DNA of 64,000 nt from Galaxea fascicularis. Its lineage: Eukaryota > Cnidaria > Anthozoa > Scleractinia > Euphylliidae. The stretch's first letter is position 1. The number at the start of each line of letters is the position of its first letter. Below are positions 24,578-35,448 of this stretch, piece by piece. The DNA is taken from the NCBI GenBank assembly GCA_948470475.1, contig OX419336.1, positions 2,289,501 to 2,353,500 on the forward strand, in the 5' to 3' direction. Below the pieces are notes generated by a model that did not search any database, was not told the origin of the DNA, and worked only from the letters and a program-made list of their open reading frames with translations. Position numbers and translations under genes: made by a program.

Positions 24578-24637
24578 GACCGATACACACGAGGGGTTTT
24601 GCTCCTGGAGTATGCTAACCCCTCGTGTGTATCGGCC
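24578..24637. mobile_element. Small perfect foldback element
   Basis: GACCGATACACACGAGGGGTT at 24578-24598 is matched by its near-exact reverse complement at 24617-24637, leaving an 18-base loop (one G/C difference at the outer end). It is flanked by TAAA and TTAAA. Size and form suit a minimal foldback or the relic of a larger MITE. Confidence 0.55.
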
Positions 24638-24639
24638 TT

Positions 24640-27190
24640 AAAGGTACAAATTAAAAACGCAAAGGATCTTGGCAACCTCGCTCCCAGGGCTTTCTCTCCG
24701 CCATTTTTTCTTTCTTGGGAAACCGCTATTGCGGTTGTTAACCTATATTTGTTTTTTCGTTTTTCTGTGAAAATATCAGGAGGTTTCATCGAAGAAACTG
24801 AAATTAAAATCGAAGCTTCAGACACCCGATGAACACTTGTGCTTGGATATTTTGATAGTTTTAACTGGAGAGCATTACTCTATCTGCAAAATATCGACAA
24901 ACACTCAGTTTTATTGAATTGGTAACAATAAAAAAAAGTGATTTGAATTTAGATCAAGAATAGGGCACCCAGTATGTGATAATCTTATAATTCTATGGCA
25001 AACCACCTTAAAATAAAGCTTTCAAAGTTACGCAAGGAACAATCAATACAAACAAATCGTGCACATTCCAAGAATCTTCCGGCGCGTCAATACACGAGTT
25101 CCTTTGATTTGAGAATCGTTGAAATCAAAACGTTGCTGATGTTAATCAGTAACTACGGTATGTAGTTCCCGGATTGTTTTTGTATTTGACTTCATATTTA
25201 CTTTCGAGAAAGCAACAACCGAAAGTTTCATATTAAAATAGCATGTGGTCGGCTACTCCCGTTAACCCAAGAGTGTCGTAAACAGATTGGATTCAGGTCA
25301 GTCCGTAGCAATCGAATTTGGCGTTGTATTTTCGTGACGATGAATTCGTCTTTTCAACGAAATTTACACACTGTTATGAATTTTCTAATTTTAAACTGAA
25401 AGACAAGTACATATACAGTTTAGTTAGAAATTTTCCTCAGTTATGCAAACCAACTTTATGCCTCAGTTGTGTGACCACTGAAACAAACTTTCCCGGGCCT
25501 GGCAAACCAATTCATACAAATGGCAGATCCGAAGACTTGTCACCAGAGTAATTTGCTGTTCTCTGGCAGTAAACGTTTTATTAAAGTGGTGTTTTTTCCA
25601 AAGGTTTTCGGCCTTCATCTTCTCCCGATATTACAATAAGCTCCCAAAATATTATCGAGGTATTACTTTAATCTTCCTCAGAAATTTGGGCCTTGATCAA
25701 ACTTTGATTCCGAAACTGAAACTGAAAAACTTTGTTACGAGATAACTGTTTCCGAAAACTAAACCTTTTTTGTGTATTTCGAGAGGAATTACATCAATGA
25801 AAGTAAAACAATGCAGCTTACGAAGCAACGAAATGTGCGTCGGTGAACTTTTTGAAGAGGAAATGAGCTTGCTGACTAAACGAGACAACTCCGGCCGATA
25901 GAAAGTTATAGTGGACTACTTGCCATTCCTCATTGGAATGGATTTTGTATGTTACGAAGAAGAAGAAGAACAAGAAGAAGAAGAAGAAGAGAGAGGAGTG
26001 TTTGACCGAGAGGAAAAGTGTCCGGGAAATAGAACCACATACCATTTGTAGTTTACGATTGTTGTCGACTGCTGAAAAAGTTCGAAGTCATTCGCACGCT
26101 GACACGATTTGTCCGTAGACAGTGATCTCAACTTCGAATTCCCCGTAGAATTAGTTTTGCAATTGTTATCTACTGCAAAACATACGGAAGTTACAGTATC
26201 TCTTATAAGCCATATATATATGGATCAAAAATATTCTCGTTGTTATCTACTTTGCTTTTTGATAACAATTCAAATATTTTTGTTCAAGTTTTTTGTTGTT
26301 ATCTACTTCTGATAGCAACAAGGATTCAGTTCAACTGCATTGATTTGTTTAATCATCCAATCGATTTCTACTGATTTCTATCGAGACTACGCCAGGGTGT
26401 AATTAAATCAAAACGTAGACTACAAACCAGGAGGGGTAAATTTTCGAAGTACCCTCCTTTTTCATTCTCCCGCAGGCAAATCCCCTTAAAGGTATATCAA
26501 GCTTTTCCTTTCCAACTGTTTCTTTGCTTTTACAGGTAGGTCCACAGTCAACGCGACGCGCCGTTTCTCTCCGTAAAACTTCTCAACTTCTTCTTCCTTC
26601 TACCCTCAGGCCGACAAACACCGTCAATGACAAATGGGTTTTGTCCTTGAACCTTGGTCGGCGTCTGCTAATGTCTTTTAGCAAGGAAAGGCCGTTCAGC
26701 TCCTCTTCTCAATTCTTTCGTCAACTTTCCAACAACTGACTGTTTGCCACTTCAACCACCAACCAGTAACCACGAAACTTACATTTATATGATAGGCATA
26801 ATTAGTTTAGCAATTAACACTTTACATACATAATTATATGTAAAACGCGGTACCTTACACTCCTATGTTACTATTTTCTCCTATGTTACTTACACTCCTG
26901 TGTGCTAAACACGATACCTTACAATCCTATGATAGCAACGCTTTACTAAATCAACACTTAAGAACTATAAACTTACACGCTTTTAGTTACAGACTACGTT
27001 ACAATACATCTCTAATTACAAACCACTAAACCACAACGTTGAATTAACACTAGTTAATTAACACTAGGACCATACGAAATACTAAGACCGAAAAACTGAA
27101 ACAAAAAGCTAAATTAGAACATGACAAAAAAATAGAAAATTTCGTGACATCGATGCAGCTGAAAAAGCGCTTTATTGTTGATGCTACTTC
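24640..27190. other. Gene-free spacer with GAA repeat
   Basis: No exon recognised. A GAA/AAG triplet run covers about 25955-25991. A loosely repeated TGTTATCTACT motif occurs three times between 26165 and 26305. Confidence 0.3.
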
Positions 27191-27194
27191 GGTT

Positions 27195-27565
27195 ATATCG
27201 GACTGCTGAGCAGGAGGTCGCGGGCTCAAACCCCAGACCGGACCACAAACCAGGGTTCCTGGTAAGATCATGCTGGCTGTGTACCGCTCTAACGACTGCT
27301 TCAGTTCAGATAATCGCGTCATTGGACAGGAGCCGCTAGCCTTATCTCCTACACTGTTCCACACGTGAAACTGGAAGGGGATGTCAAAGAACCCACACGC
27401 CGAATGAAACTTAGAGTAGGGAACATAAGTTCTTGGTGCTGTTTTCGTCTGCCCTCGCACACGTCAGGGGTGGGCTGGCCACTTATCCCCAGGAGCCTCT
27501 GATGGGTTACAGAAACCTCCAAGTAAACCTCTTAGGAGGTCCCTAATCACCACTTGGCGTGGAAA
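27195..27565 (+). mobile_element. tRNA-derived SINE, family C, copy 3
   Basis: The head reads CGGACTGCTGAGCAGGAGGTCGCGGGCTCAAACCCC, containing a pol III B-box-like GGCTCAAACC. The body matches the inverted copies at 22110-22470 and 3895-4175: ATCATGCTGGCTGTGTAC, AGTTCAGATAATCGCG, GGAAGGGGATGTCAAAGAACCC, AGAAACCTCCAAG, CTCTTAGGAGG. The A-box region is eroded. The head resembles that of the SINE at 41087 while the body differs, so the two families may share a promoter module. Confidence 0.75.
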
Positions 27566-27569
27566 GGAC

Positions 27570-28200
27570 TAACTTGAATGCATAATTTATGTATGAATCA
27601 ATACAAACGAATTCGTTTTGAAATTCACGACGGTGTTTATTTTTCGGAATACTTGAAATTTGGCGGTAAGGGAAAAACCCAAACTTTCCCCTATCTTCTT
27701 AGGTATCACTGTATAGAGATGTTTGTCCCCACCGTTAAAACGATGTAGACTTTACGAAAAGTTCCTAATTCAAATAAATGGAAATTAATTGACTAGCAAT
27801 CTGCAAAAACATACGAGATGCCGCCAATTGGTCGCCCCTATTATTTCAAGTAAATTTTAAACAAAAGCTATGGGCTTGTAGCCACGTTACTCCAGTTAAC
27901 TGAATTGAATAACACGTGTTGGACTTATCTGAATTAGCTGGAGCTTAAGTGGCAGGGTGATTGGACATTGTTGACTTGCGTTCCCCAATGGTATGTTTTT
28001 CATAACCATTCACATTTTGACCTGAAAGATAGAAACCGATCGATTAGACAATATTTATTGCACAATAAAAACAGAGCGGACCACACCATATAGACAGACG
28101 GTAGGGCATCGTGACCACTCATTCAACAGAATTTCGACGCGGATAGCAATCGAGAATTTGACCGGCTGTCGGATGCAGTCGCAAAAACAGCACATTGGGG
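27570..28200. other. Gene-free spacer
   Basis: No coding or repeat structure recognised. Confidence 0.3.
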
Positions 28201-28202
28201 AG

Positions 28203-28544
28203 CTTAAGCAACGACGACGGCGACTGTGACGAAAACGTCATTTCAAAATACAACTTCTCGTTTTGGTAACTTTTTTCTCGATTATTCCAATTCGTTCAAC
28301 ATGAGCTGTCCATGGTCTAAATTACTGTGATCGGTGTTACAGCAAAGAAGGAAGGAAAGCCTGCCGTCGTGCGAACACATTCTCGAGGAAACCTAAATTT
28401 TGGTCATTTCACGTTGTTGTTTTGCAGAGGACGGTAAAGAAATGTACCAAACTGTAAACGCAAGTGCAGTGGAGCGATCGTTTTTGCTCATTAATCTCAT
28501 TGTTTTGTGGCGTTCTCGTTGCCGTTGTCGTGCTCATTGCTTAA
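28203..28544 (-). mobile_element. MITE family M2, copy 1
   Basis: Inverted ends: CTTAAGCAACGACGACGGCGAC at the left edge and GTTGCCGTTGTCGTGCTCATTGCTTAA at the right edge. The reverse complement matches the interior of the element at 47279-47642 over long stretches: AACGCCACAAAACAAT, ATTAATGAGCAAAAAC, TACATTTCTTT(A/G)CCGTCCTCTGC, AACAACGTGAAATGACCAAA. They are two copies of one family in opposite orientation. The outer few bases are eroded here. Confidence 0.75.
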
Positions 28545-28549
28545 AGGGG

Positions 28550-30140
28550 CATTGTCACGCTATTGAACCATAACTTAAAAGGTTAAAGGTGCTAATGCAT
28601 CAGTGGGGTCATCAGTGGAAACCTTAAAATAATGGTCTGGTTTTGCTCCTAAATACTGTAGTATTGCATTGACAGCATAGGCTCCTGTATTCCATCAAAG
28701 ATGACGAAGATGGAAATGGATTGAAATTTGAAAAGCTTGCTAATATTTTCAGAATTTCAAGCTATGCGCTGAAAAATCGCCAAAAAGGTTATTATGGTTG
28801 TCTCTCCCTGCTTTTTTACACGGTAACAGGTAAAAGGCAGTTATTTTGGCAGAACTGAACCAAAAACAGCAAAAATCCCGGTTACAGTGCTCATTTAAGC
28901 TCCCTATAATTATGTTGCGGGATTACGGTGCGTGTTTCATGCTAGAGAAAGATGGACGAACAAACGAATTTAAAAAAAAAACAATGTACGCTCCACCAAT
29001 CGTGTAAGTTATAATTCACTCATTATGTCATCTAACTAACAAGAGAGAAGAAAAGGAGACCAGTTACTTAAAATTGTATACACTCGGGTCTGGATGCGAA
29101 ATGTTGCTGTTTAGCGACAGAAAATCTTACGACGCTCACATCATCATCTCGAAACTGAGCAACGAAATCAGGTTGAGTTCGTCAGACAAGATTTTGTTCA
29201 GATTAACCGGCCATGTTCAAGAACGAAACTTAAATCGTTGATGTTCGCTTGATGTTGCCGGCAATAACTTGCCAAGACAAATTTCACAGTCAAACCAGAT
29301 AAAAATTCTAGAAGAACTAACCTGTAGAGAACTCTGATCTTTCACAGCGCACATCAATAAGACCGCGAACCAAGGATTTCAAAATGAACCTCAGCAGCAC
29401 ACGGCGGACACCGCTCGAACTAACGGGAGTGCCTTTTGTCTCACCTCTTTTTGTACTGCATTAAAAATTCATAGCGTAATCTACAATGTAAAGTATTTGG
29501 ATCGGCTTGAAAACACCGAGCACCTAGCACGTTAACGAAGCTCACTGGTCAGACTGATTGGGCGATGCTGCTGCTGGTATTTTTAGTCAAGTGAGTATAT
29601 TTATCTCCCAACGAATGCCCATGATCTCTACATAGGCTTATTACCATGTTATTTCTTTAGGCCGCATTATTGTGCGGACAATGGGACAGGCGACGAATCA
29701 TTGAAGGATGGAATTAAAGGAGCGTGAAGTTAGGATTCCAGTGTATTAACACGTTCACTCATCGTAATCCGCTCGTGACATGGGGTGTTACAAACAAATG
29801 AAAATTAGTTTGAATTTTAAGCAGCGTTGCTTAGCCTTGCCAAATTTTGGGGTGTGGTTTAACCTTCACCCCTTGGAGCTCACAATTTTCCGAGAGCGAA
29901 CTGTTTGCTTCTCGGAACAGATAATGTCGCTGACAAATATCCGAGCATATTTTCGCGCCAAATGGAGACTATTTTATTTACTCCCCAAATGCGTGTTGCG
30001 AAAAATATTTCAAGGATAATAAAGACAGTAGCCCCCATTTGGCTTTAAAAATCTGCTCGGATATTTATCCTTGCACATAATCAGTTCCTCGAAACTTAAA
30101 GTTTTCCGAGAGCGAAGCTCTTCGTTTCACGCCAAATGGA
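28550..30140. other. Gene-free spacer, probably repeat-derived
   Basis: No exon recognised. Around 29890-30130 there are inverted words (CAAATATCCGAGCA / GCTCGGATATTT and CCAAATGGAG / CCATTTGG). They suggest an old foldback element of about 200 bases whose limits could not be set. Confidence 0.35.
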
Positions 30141-31255
30141 GAATGCAGGCGAGTATAAGGCCATGTCCACACTGATGCGTTTTTGTTTGAAAACGCATTG
30201 ATATGTATGCGTTTTGGCCTCCCGTCCACACTGATACGCTCGAAAACGCTGAGCGTTTTCATCGAAAACGGATCCTTTTAAAAACGCTGTTGAAAGTGAA
30301 TCGTATTGAAAACGCTACGGCATCCGTATCAGTGTGGACGCAGATCAATCGATGCGTTTTTACACCTATCGAAAACGCATTTAAACAAAAACGCATCAGT
30401 GTGGACATGGCCTAAAGGAAGGCAAGTGAGTATAAATGAATGCAAGTGAGTATGAATGAATGCAGATGAGTATGAATGAATGCAAGTGAGTATAAGTGAT
30501 TGTAAGTGAGTACAAATGAATGCAAGTAAGTATAAGTGAGTGCAAGTGAGTGCAAATGAAGGCAAGTGATCATAAGTGAATGTTAGTGAGTATAAATGAA
30601 GGTAAGTGAGCATAAATCAATACAAGTGAGTATAAATGAATGCAAGTGAGTATGAATGAATGCAAGTGAGTATAAGTGAATGCAAGTGAGTATAAGTGAA
30701 TACAAGTGAGTATAACTGAATGTAAGGGAGTATAAATGAATGCAAGTCAGTATAAGTGATTGTAAGTGAGTATAAGTGAATGTAGGTGAATACAAATGAA
30801 GGCCGGTGAGTATAAATGAAGGCAAGTGAGTATAAATGAATGCAAGTGAGTATAAGTGAATGTAAGTGAGTACAAATGAAGGCAAGTGAGTATAAATGCA
30901 AATAAGTGAGTATAAATGCAGGCAAGTGAGTATAAATGCAAGCAGGTGAGTATAGATGCAAGCAAGCGATTACAAATGGAAGCAAGTGAGTATAAATGCA
31001 GGCATGTGAGTACAAATGCAGGAGTACAAATGCAAGCATGTGAGTACAAATGGAAGCAAGTCAGTATAAATGCAGGCAAGTGAGTATAAGTGCAGGCAAG
31101 TGAGTATAAGTGCAGGCAAGTGAGTATAAATGCAAGCAAGTGAGTACAAATGAAGAGAAGTGAGTATAATTGAAGGCAAGCGAGTATATATGAACGTAAG
31201 TGAGTATAAGTGAATGTACGTGAGTAAAAAGGAAAGAAGTGAGTATAATTATAGG
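30141..31255 (+). repeat. Degenerate 20-bp tandem array, split by a MITE
   Basis: About 42 imperfect copies of a 20-base unit (consensus GAATGCAAGTGAGTATAAAT) run from 30416 to about 31255. One further unit, GAATGCAGGCGAGTATAA, lies left of the MITE at 30141-30158. Variation is mostly A/G within the unit (GCAAGTGAG, GTAAGTGAG, GCAGGTGAG; AAATGAA, AAGTGAA). The left half favours GAATG and the right half GCAGG/GCAAG, so the array has sub-domains. Open frames on the minus strand rich in Leu, Tyr, Thr and His follow only from the repeat. Confidence 0.9.
30159..30412. mobile_element. MITE with TAA target-site duplication (PIF/Harbinger-like)
   Basis: The ends are perfect inverted repeats of about 30 bases, beginning GGCCATGTCCACACTGATGC and ending GCATCAGTGTGGACATGGCC. 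They are flanked by direct TAA at 30156-30158 and 30413-30415. Internally, AAAACGC words occur in both orientations and a second GTCCACACTGATACGC / GTATCAGTGTGGAC pair forms an inner hairpin. 254 bases, non-coding. A TAA duplication is typical of PIF/Harbinger elements. Confidence 0.85.
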
Positions 31256-31389
31256 TATGTGGGTGTTAGTGGACGTAGGTGCATTTGTCAGTTGGTGTAT
31301 TTATATATGTAGGATTGTAATATGTTAGTGCCTTATATGTGGGCAGTTGTAGTACCCAAGTCCCCCATTTAAAAGAAGTGTTTGGTGCA

Positions 31390-31640
31390 CAACACGACGA
31401 GTTGAAAGGTGACACAACGAGTTGACGGGCGACTCGACGAGTTGAAAGGCGACACGACGAGTTGACGGGTGACACGACGAGTTGACGGGCGACTCGACGA
31501 GTTGAAAGGCGACACAACGAGCAGTGACACAGGGAAATGCCGAGATGAGTCAACGGCGCGACGAGATGAACAATTTGTTTACGACGAGTTGACGGGTGAC
31601 ACGAGGAATTGACAGGCGACTCGACGAGATGAACATTTTG
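31390..31640 (+). repeat. Second 20-bp tandem array (ACGACGAGTTGACGGGTGAC)
   Basis: Units recur every 20 bases from 31398 with the core CGAGTTGA, alternating AAAGG and ACGGG in the middle and CACGA, CTCGA or CACAA at the junction. The array is regular to about 31520, then decays towards 31640. The unit is unrelated to the 20-base unit of the neighbouring array. Together with the sequence after the MITE (GAGTTGACGCC at 32031), it formed one block before the insertion. Confidence 0.8.
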
Positions 31641-31649
31641 TCCAGGAGT

Positions 31650-32025
31650 TAGCCTGAGTATCAGGCCCTATCGGGGAAGCGGGGACGAGGCAAAGGAAGA
31701 GGAGAAGGGCCTGACACAAAGCCATTGATTCGCTTGTGTCCAACATCCAGATTCTGGATGTTACGCTAATTGGTCAAAAGACAATAAGAAACGTCACGTG
31801 AGTCAGCCGGAAGACAAGCTTCCAGCGCAGGGGCTACAGACGCCATATTGAAGTTTACTCTCATGACACATGACAGTTACCGGAAGTGATTTTGATTGGC
31901 TAATTATAACACGCGCTGTGTGGGGGTGGAAGACTTCTGAGAAGCTGTTTGTGTCAGGCGTTTCTTCCTTCGCTTTCTCGCTCTTTTTGCCTTCCCCAAC
32001 CTAAGAACGCCTGATACTCAGGCTA
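31650..32025. mobile_element. MITE with 9-bp target-site duplication
   Basis: Inverted termini TAGCCTGAGTATCAGGC at the left and GCCTGATACTCAGGCTA at the right are perfect over 17 bases. The 9-base word TCCAGGAGT occurs directly on both sides (31641-31649 and 32026-32034). 376 bases, no coding capacity. A 9-base duplication is characteristic of Mutator-like elements, but the terminus was not matched to a named family. The insertion lies in the decayed end of the second 20-bp array. Confidence 0.8.
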
Positions 32026-32039
32026 TCCAGGAGTTGACG

Positions 32040-32459
32040 CCATAGCTATTTTTTGCCAATGAGTCACCCTCGCGAGGACGCGAGGGTGACGAGGCGGCAG
32101 CATTATAAAGCAGTGTGTGCGAGTTGATTTTGGTACAGGGAGACGAAATCTCGAATAAAAAAAGTTAGCATAAGGTAATGTAAGAGTGACATCATCGGTG
32201 ATTGTTTTCGAGTTAGCCAATGGCATCGCGGTATTTTTTTTATCTAAACCAATCACATCAGGAGGATCATGATCGGTGACAAGATGACCACATTGACCTC
32301 AATGACAACATGCTGGTCGCTTGTGCCGGCTTAGGCAGGAGAAGGTGAATGGAAATATTGATATTATTCACTCGTGAGCGTTGTCTTCTTGCGTGTACTT
32401 TAATTTAGTGTTTTTGGGAGCCAGAGTGTCACAAAGCTAACACCTAGCAGGCTGAAACT
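32040..32459. other. Gene-free spacer
   Basis: No gene recognised. A short palindrome (CCTCGCGAGGACGCGAGG) occurs near 32068-32086. Confidence 0.3.
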
Positions 32460-33543
32460 GGGGGGTGAATAGGCCAACGGATCGGCGGATTCTGAAAATT
32501 ATTTTGCCCGGTTGCGGTTTGCGGTTTCATCGATTTTTTGGGTCCGGATTTTGGATTTTGCTTCTGAGGAGGTTCGGATCGTGGATCTGAACGATCGTCA
32601 AAAATGCGTTGTTTCTGGGTATGTGTATTTTTTGTCACGGACGAGGTCAGAACTCATTGCATGTAACGCATCAGGGAAAAATTAACGGGGACGCCAGTTA
32701 TTTTTCGCGCTCTTTTCCGTGACACTGTGTCGTACTGGTTGCGATCGGCTCGATTGGAAAGCTATGGTCTTTGGCGCTGTTATTGTCCAGTTTTCACAGA
32801 GTAAATTTGGTAAGTGATCTGAAGGATGACCTCTGACTTAAACTTTGACTTGGACGCAGTTTTTAAAAGAACATTTCTGAAGCACGTTGTTTGCCGACCT
32901 ATGACCTAACCGTGAGGTACATGCCGACCATGCTGCCGACCATGCCGATTTCACTCAGTTATCTGTTCGTGTTTAATAGGTAATAATGGAGTTGACGACA
33001 ATAGAATGCGTTGCATTCTTTTACAATGAAGGGGCCAAAGGCGATGATTACCTTAAAAAAAATAAATTTCGCTGCCAAGTGGATTCCGACACTTGGAAAA
33101 GTGAATGAAAAAAACGAGAATGAAAAGGAAGTTGAAACAGGCGAGAGTAATCCCGAGAATGTGGAGGTCCCAGAGTACGACTCAAGTACAGACGAAGATG
33201 AAGAGCCAGAAGATGGAGATTCCAGCATTCCTGAACTTGACAGACGGTCCACTTTCCTGTTAGGAGCCAGGACTCGCTTTGGGCGACAAGTCAGGATCAA
33301 CAACAGATTTCTAATGTAAAGGTAGATCTTTTAGCTATTAGCCCTTAAAGATGCTATAAAAGTGTCAGAACGTTTTTAAAAAACTGTGCAGCTTACAGAC
33401 AACAGCTCAAGGTGCAATTTTCACCTTTTCACGTGAAAAGTAGCGTACGGATTCGGATTTAACAATTTTTTTTTAACGGATTGACGGATTTGGTTATCAA
33501 ATTATAGCGGATCGGCGGATTTGCATACCCCTATTCACCCCCC
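32460..33543 (+). mobile_element. 1.08-kb element with 14-bp inverted ends carrying a small ORF
   Basis: GGGGGGTGAATAGG at 32460-32473 is answered by CCTATTCACCCCCC at 33530-33543. Just inside both ends the same word CGGATCGGCGGATT appears in direct orientation, and several diverged GGATT / CGGATTT words follow it. Flanks share CTGAAA on both sides but not at the exact junctions. The structure looks like a non-autonomous transposon; superfamily unknown. It contains the ORF at 33026-33319. Confidence 0.5.
33026..33319 (+). CDS. Small acidic ORF inside an inverted-terminus element, uncertain
   Basis: A 97-codon frame starts at ATG 33026. It has a basic N-terminal part, an acidic middle (STDEDEEPEDGDSS) and a C-terminus GARTRFGRQVRINNRF. 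The tail resembles the Arg-Ser-Gly-Arg-x-V-(R/K)-x-P-x-R-(F/Y) ending of many retrotransposon polyproteins, so this may be a remnant of such a gene. It could equally be the last exon of a captured host gene. No start context or splice site decides it. Confidence 0.3.
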   Translation: MKGPKAMITLKKINFAAKWIPTLGKVNEKNENEKEVETGESNPENVEVPEYDSSTDEDEEPEDGDSSIPELDRRSTFLLGARTRFGRQVRINNRFLM

Positions 33544-33744
33544 TCCTGAAAAATCGCCCAGCGAGGCAGTTATCGAAATCAGCTCGAAAACGGCTACAAT
33601 CTCGGTCAAAACAAATGAAAAATTTAAGTCCCCCCCATTTCAATGATGAAAAAAAGGCGCAGTTTGGTTTGCGCGCGAACTCAACTTGATATGGGGGGAG
33701 GGGGGGTTTATTTCTCATTTTATTCTGTCCAAGATTGTAGCTTG

Positions 33745-34075
33745 CCAAACAGTCAATTGCCTTGACAAGATCGGACAGCGTGCCATTTAAGAAACAAAAA
33801 ACAAAACCACTTGAACATAATCACTATAAACTCAATCAGAGGGCGTATAAAGCCTCTTCTTTTATCGAGCGAGTATGCTCAAAATTACAGACCATTACAA
33901 ATTTGACAGTCACGGCGAGCGTGCCAAAACAGCAATCTTGCCAAAAATACAGTCAATTGTTTACAAAATCGGCCAGCGTGCTATAACTAAGGAAAAAAAA
34001 CACTTGAATATATTCAAATATATTCACTATAAACATAATCAGAGGGAATATAAAGCCTCTTTCCAATCGAGTCAC
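33745..34075 (+). repeat. Two-copy direct repeat of about 190 bp
   Basis: The block AGTCAATTG ... ACAA(G/A)ATCGG(A/C)CAGCGTGC ... CACTTGAA(C/T)AT ... TCACTATAAAC ... AATCAGAGGG ... TATAAAGCCTCTT ... ATCGAG occurs at about 33750-33870 and again at about 33947-34070, with a short intervening segment. The copies have diverged and the second contains a local ATATTCAA duplication. Confidence 0.6.
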
Positions 34076-34079
34076 GAGT

Positions 34080-35120
34080 CACACGACGTGTCGCTGTTAG
34101 TTTGTGCTTACCATTAGCGTTCACAAAAAACAGTCTAAGCTCTTTTTAGCAGAAAGCCACTATCTGTCATTCTTGAGGGAACTTAGCAAATCAATTTGGA
34201 TAGTCTTCTTATTCCAAAATTTCAGGGGGCTTGTAGCTTCGTTTGAAAATTATCCGATCAGAAGTGCAAAGAATAGGATATCGGAGGGCTTATTGTACTT
34301 TGCGAAATGGTACTTTGCGAAACGAAACGAAAGTAATTGAAGTGTATTATTGCCTCGTGTTGAGGCAGTTATTGTTCGGAGTATGTTCAGTTTAAAGACT
34401 TAACAGTTAGTTCCAGTTTTAAACACACTAGCCGTTGGCTTGTTGGTGTATGCTCTGATCCAACTGATTTTAAATTGTTTACAAATGCATTAAATCTAGA
34501 GTTTGTTTCCTATTATACCCGGGTATGCAAGCAGGCCTCTTGGACATTGTTCTTTCAGAATATCCTGACAAATCCCATAATTTCAGAAATTTCATTTTTA
34601 TGACGTCATCACTTTAGTACTCTATTTGCATTTGCAAACTACGTTACAAGTTGTTTTTAAATGCATTTAAAAAAACAAAGAAGACCATATTAGATATGCA
34701 TTTGTAATCTACGTTACAAGTTTTGTTCTTAAAAAAATTTTAAAACGAGAGCATGTAGGATTTGCGTTCTAAGAACATGTTAAAACACAAACATGTCACA
34801 TTTGAATTCATGCTCATTTCTAACAACAATGTTGGTTTCATCTCTCTCAAGTAACGCAAGGGACTCATATTTCACCTCTAATCTACCCTACAAGTTTAAT
34901 TCTTATAGACATTTTATAAAACAAAGAAAAATATGTGAGTTTTGCACTGCTTTTTTAAACAACGATTCAGTTTAAAAAAATCGACTGTTCTCTGGTTACT
35001 TCTTAATTTTCTCTGCGCACACAACTGCGCCAGTGTTTTCTCGTTGGCACTCTACCGGCAGGTATTCCTAGTAATATTTTAATAACGCAACTTGCAACCT
35101 ACAGCACAACACGCCCATGG
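34080..35120. other. Gene-free spacer
   Basis: AT-rich, without a recognisable exon. Three similar phrases about a hundred bases apart (CTACGTTACAAGTT(G/T)T near 34640 and 34710, CTACCCTACAAGTTT near 34880) suggest decayed tandem copies. Confidence 0.3.
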
Positions 35121-35126
35121 CTGCTA

Positions 35127-35195
35127 CCAACCTCGTTCCTAGGGTCCTCTCTCTACTTTCTCGAAGTAGAGAGAGGACCCTGGGAACGAGGTTGG
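35127..35195. mobile_element. Small palindromic element 1 upstream of SUPV3L1
   Basis: CCAACCTCGTTCCTAGGGTC ... CTCTACTTT is followed, after a minimal loop, by its reverse complement ending GGAACGAGGTTGG. Arms are about 32 bases with one mismatch. Confidence 0.65.
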
Positions 35196-35229
35196 GCTGT
35201 CACGTGCCCTAATATTTATGCTGTATGGG

Positions 35230-35288
35230 TTATTGACCAAGCGAGAGGTCAAGATGGCTGGATATTGGCCAAGTTCTTTTTTTGCGTG

Positions 35289-35321
<33 letters not shown>

Positions 35322-35332
35322 CTCGCAAAAAA

Positions 35333-35367
<35 letters not shown>

Positions 35368-35382
35368 AAGCTTGGTCAATAA
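35230..35382. mobile_element. Palindromic element 2 upstream of SUPV3L1
   Basis: TTATTGACCAAGC at the left end is inverted as GCTTGGTCAATAA at the right. Further in, GGTCAAGATGGCTGGATATT and GGCC...AAGTTCTTTTTTTGCG are matched by CGCAAAAAAAGAAC and AATATCCAGCCATCTTGACC. It is a nearly complete 153-base foldback with the inner hairpin TGGACC(GAGACGAAGTCGA)GGTCCA. Confidence 0.75.
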
Positions 35383-35434
35383 AGGATTTATTATATGGGA
35401 TGAGAAATTTTTCTTGCGGGACAAAGCGCGTAAT

Positions 35435-35448
35435 CCCGAGCGGGCAAG

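Noticed and set aside
27050..27460. 136-codon minus-strand ORF as a gene
   Set aside because: It lies almost entirely within SINE family C copy 3, and similar frames appear in the copy at 22110-22470.
30329..31179. Overlapping minus-strand frames rich in Leu, Tyr, Thr and His
   Set aside because: They arise from the 20-bp repeat read in three frames. No unique protein sequence is present.
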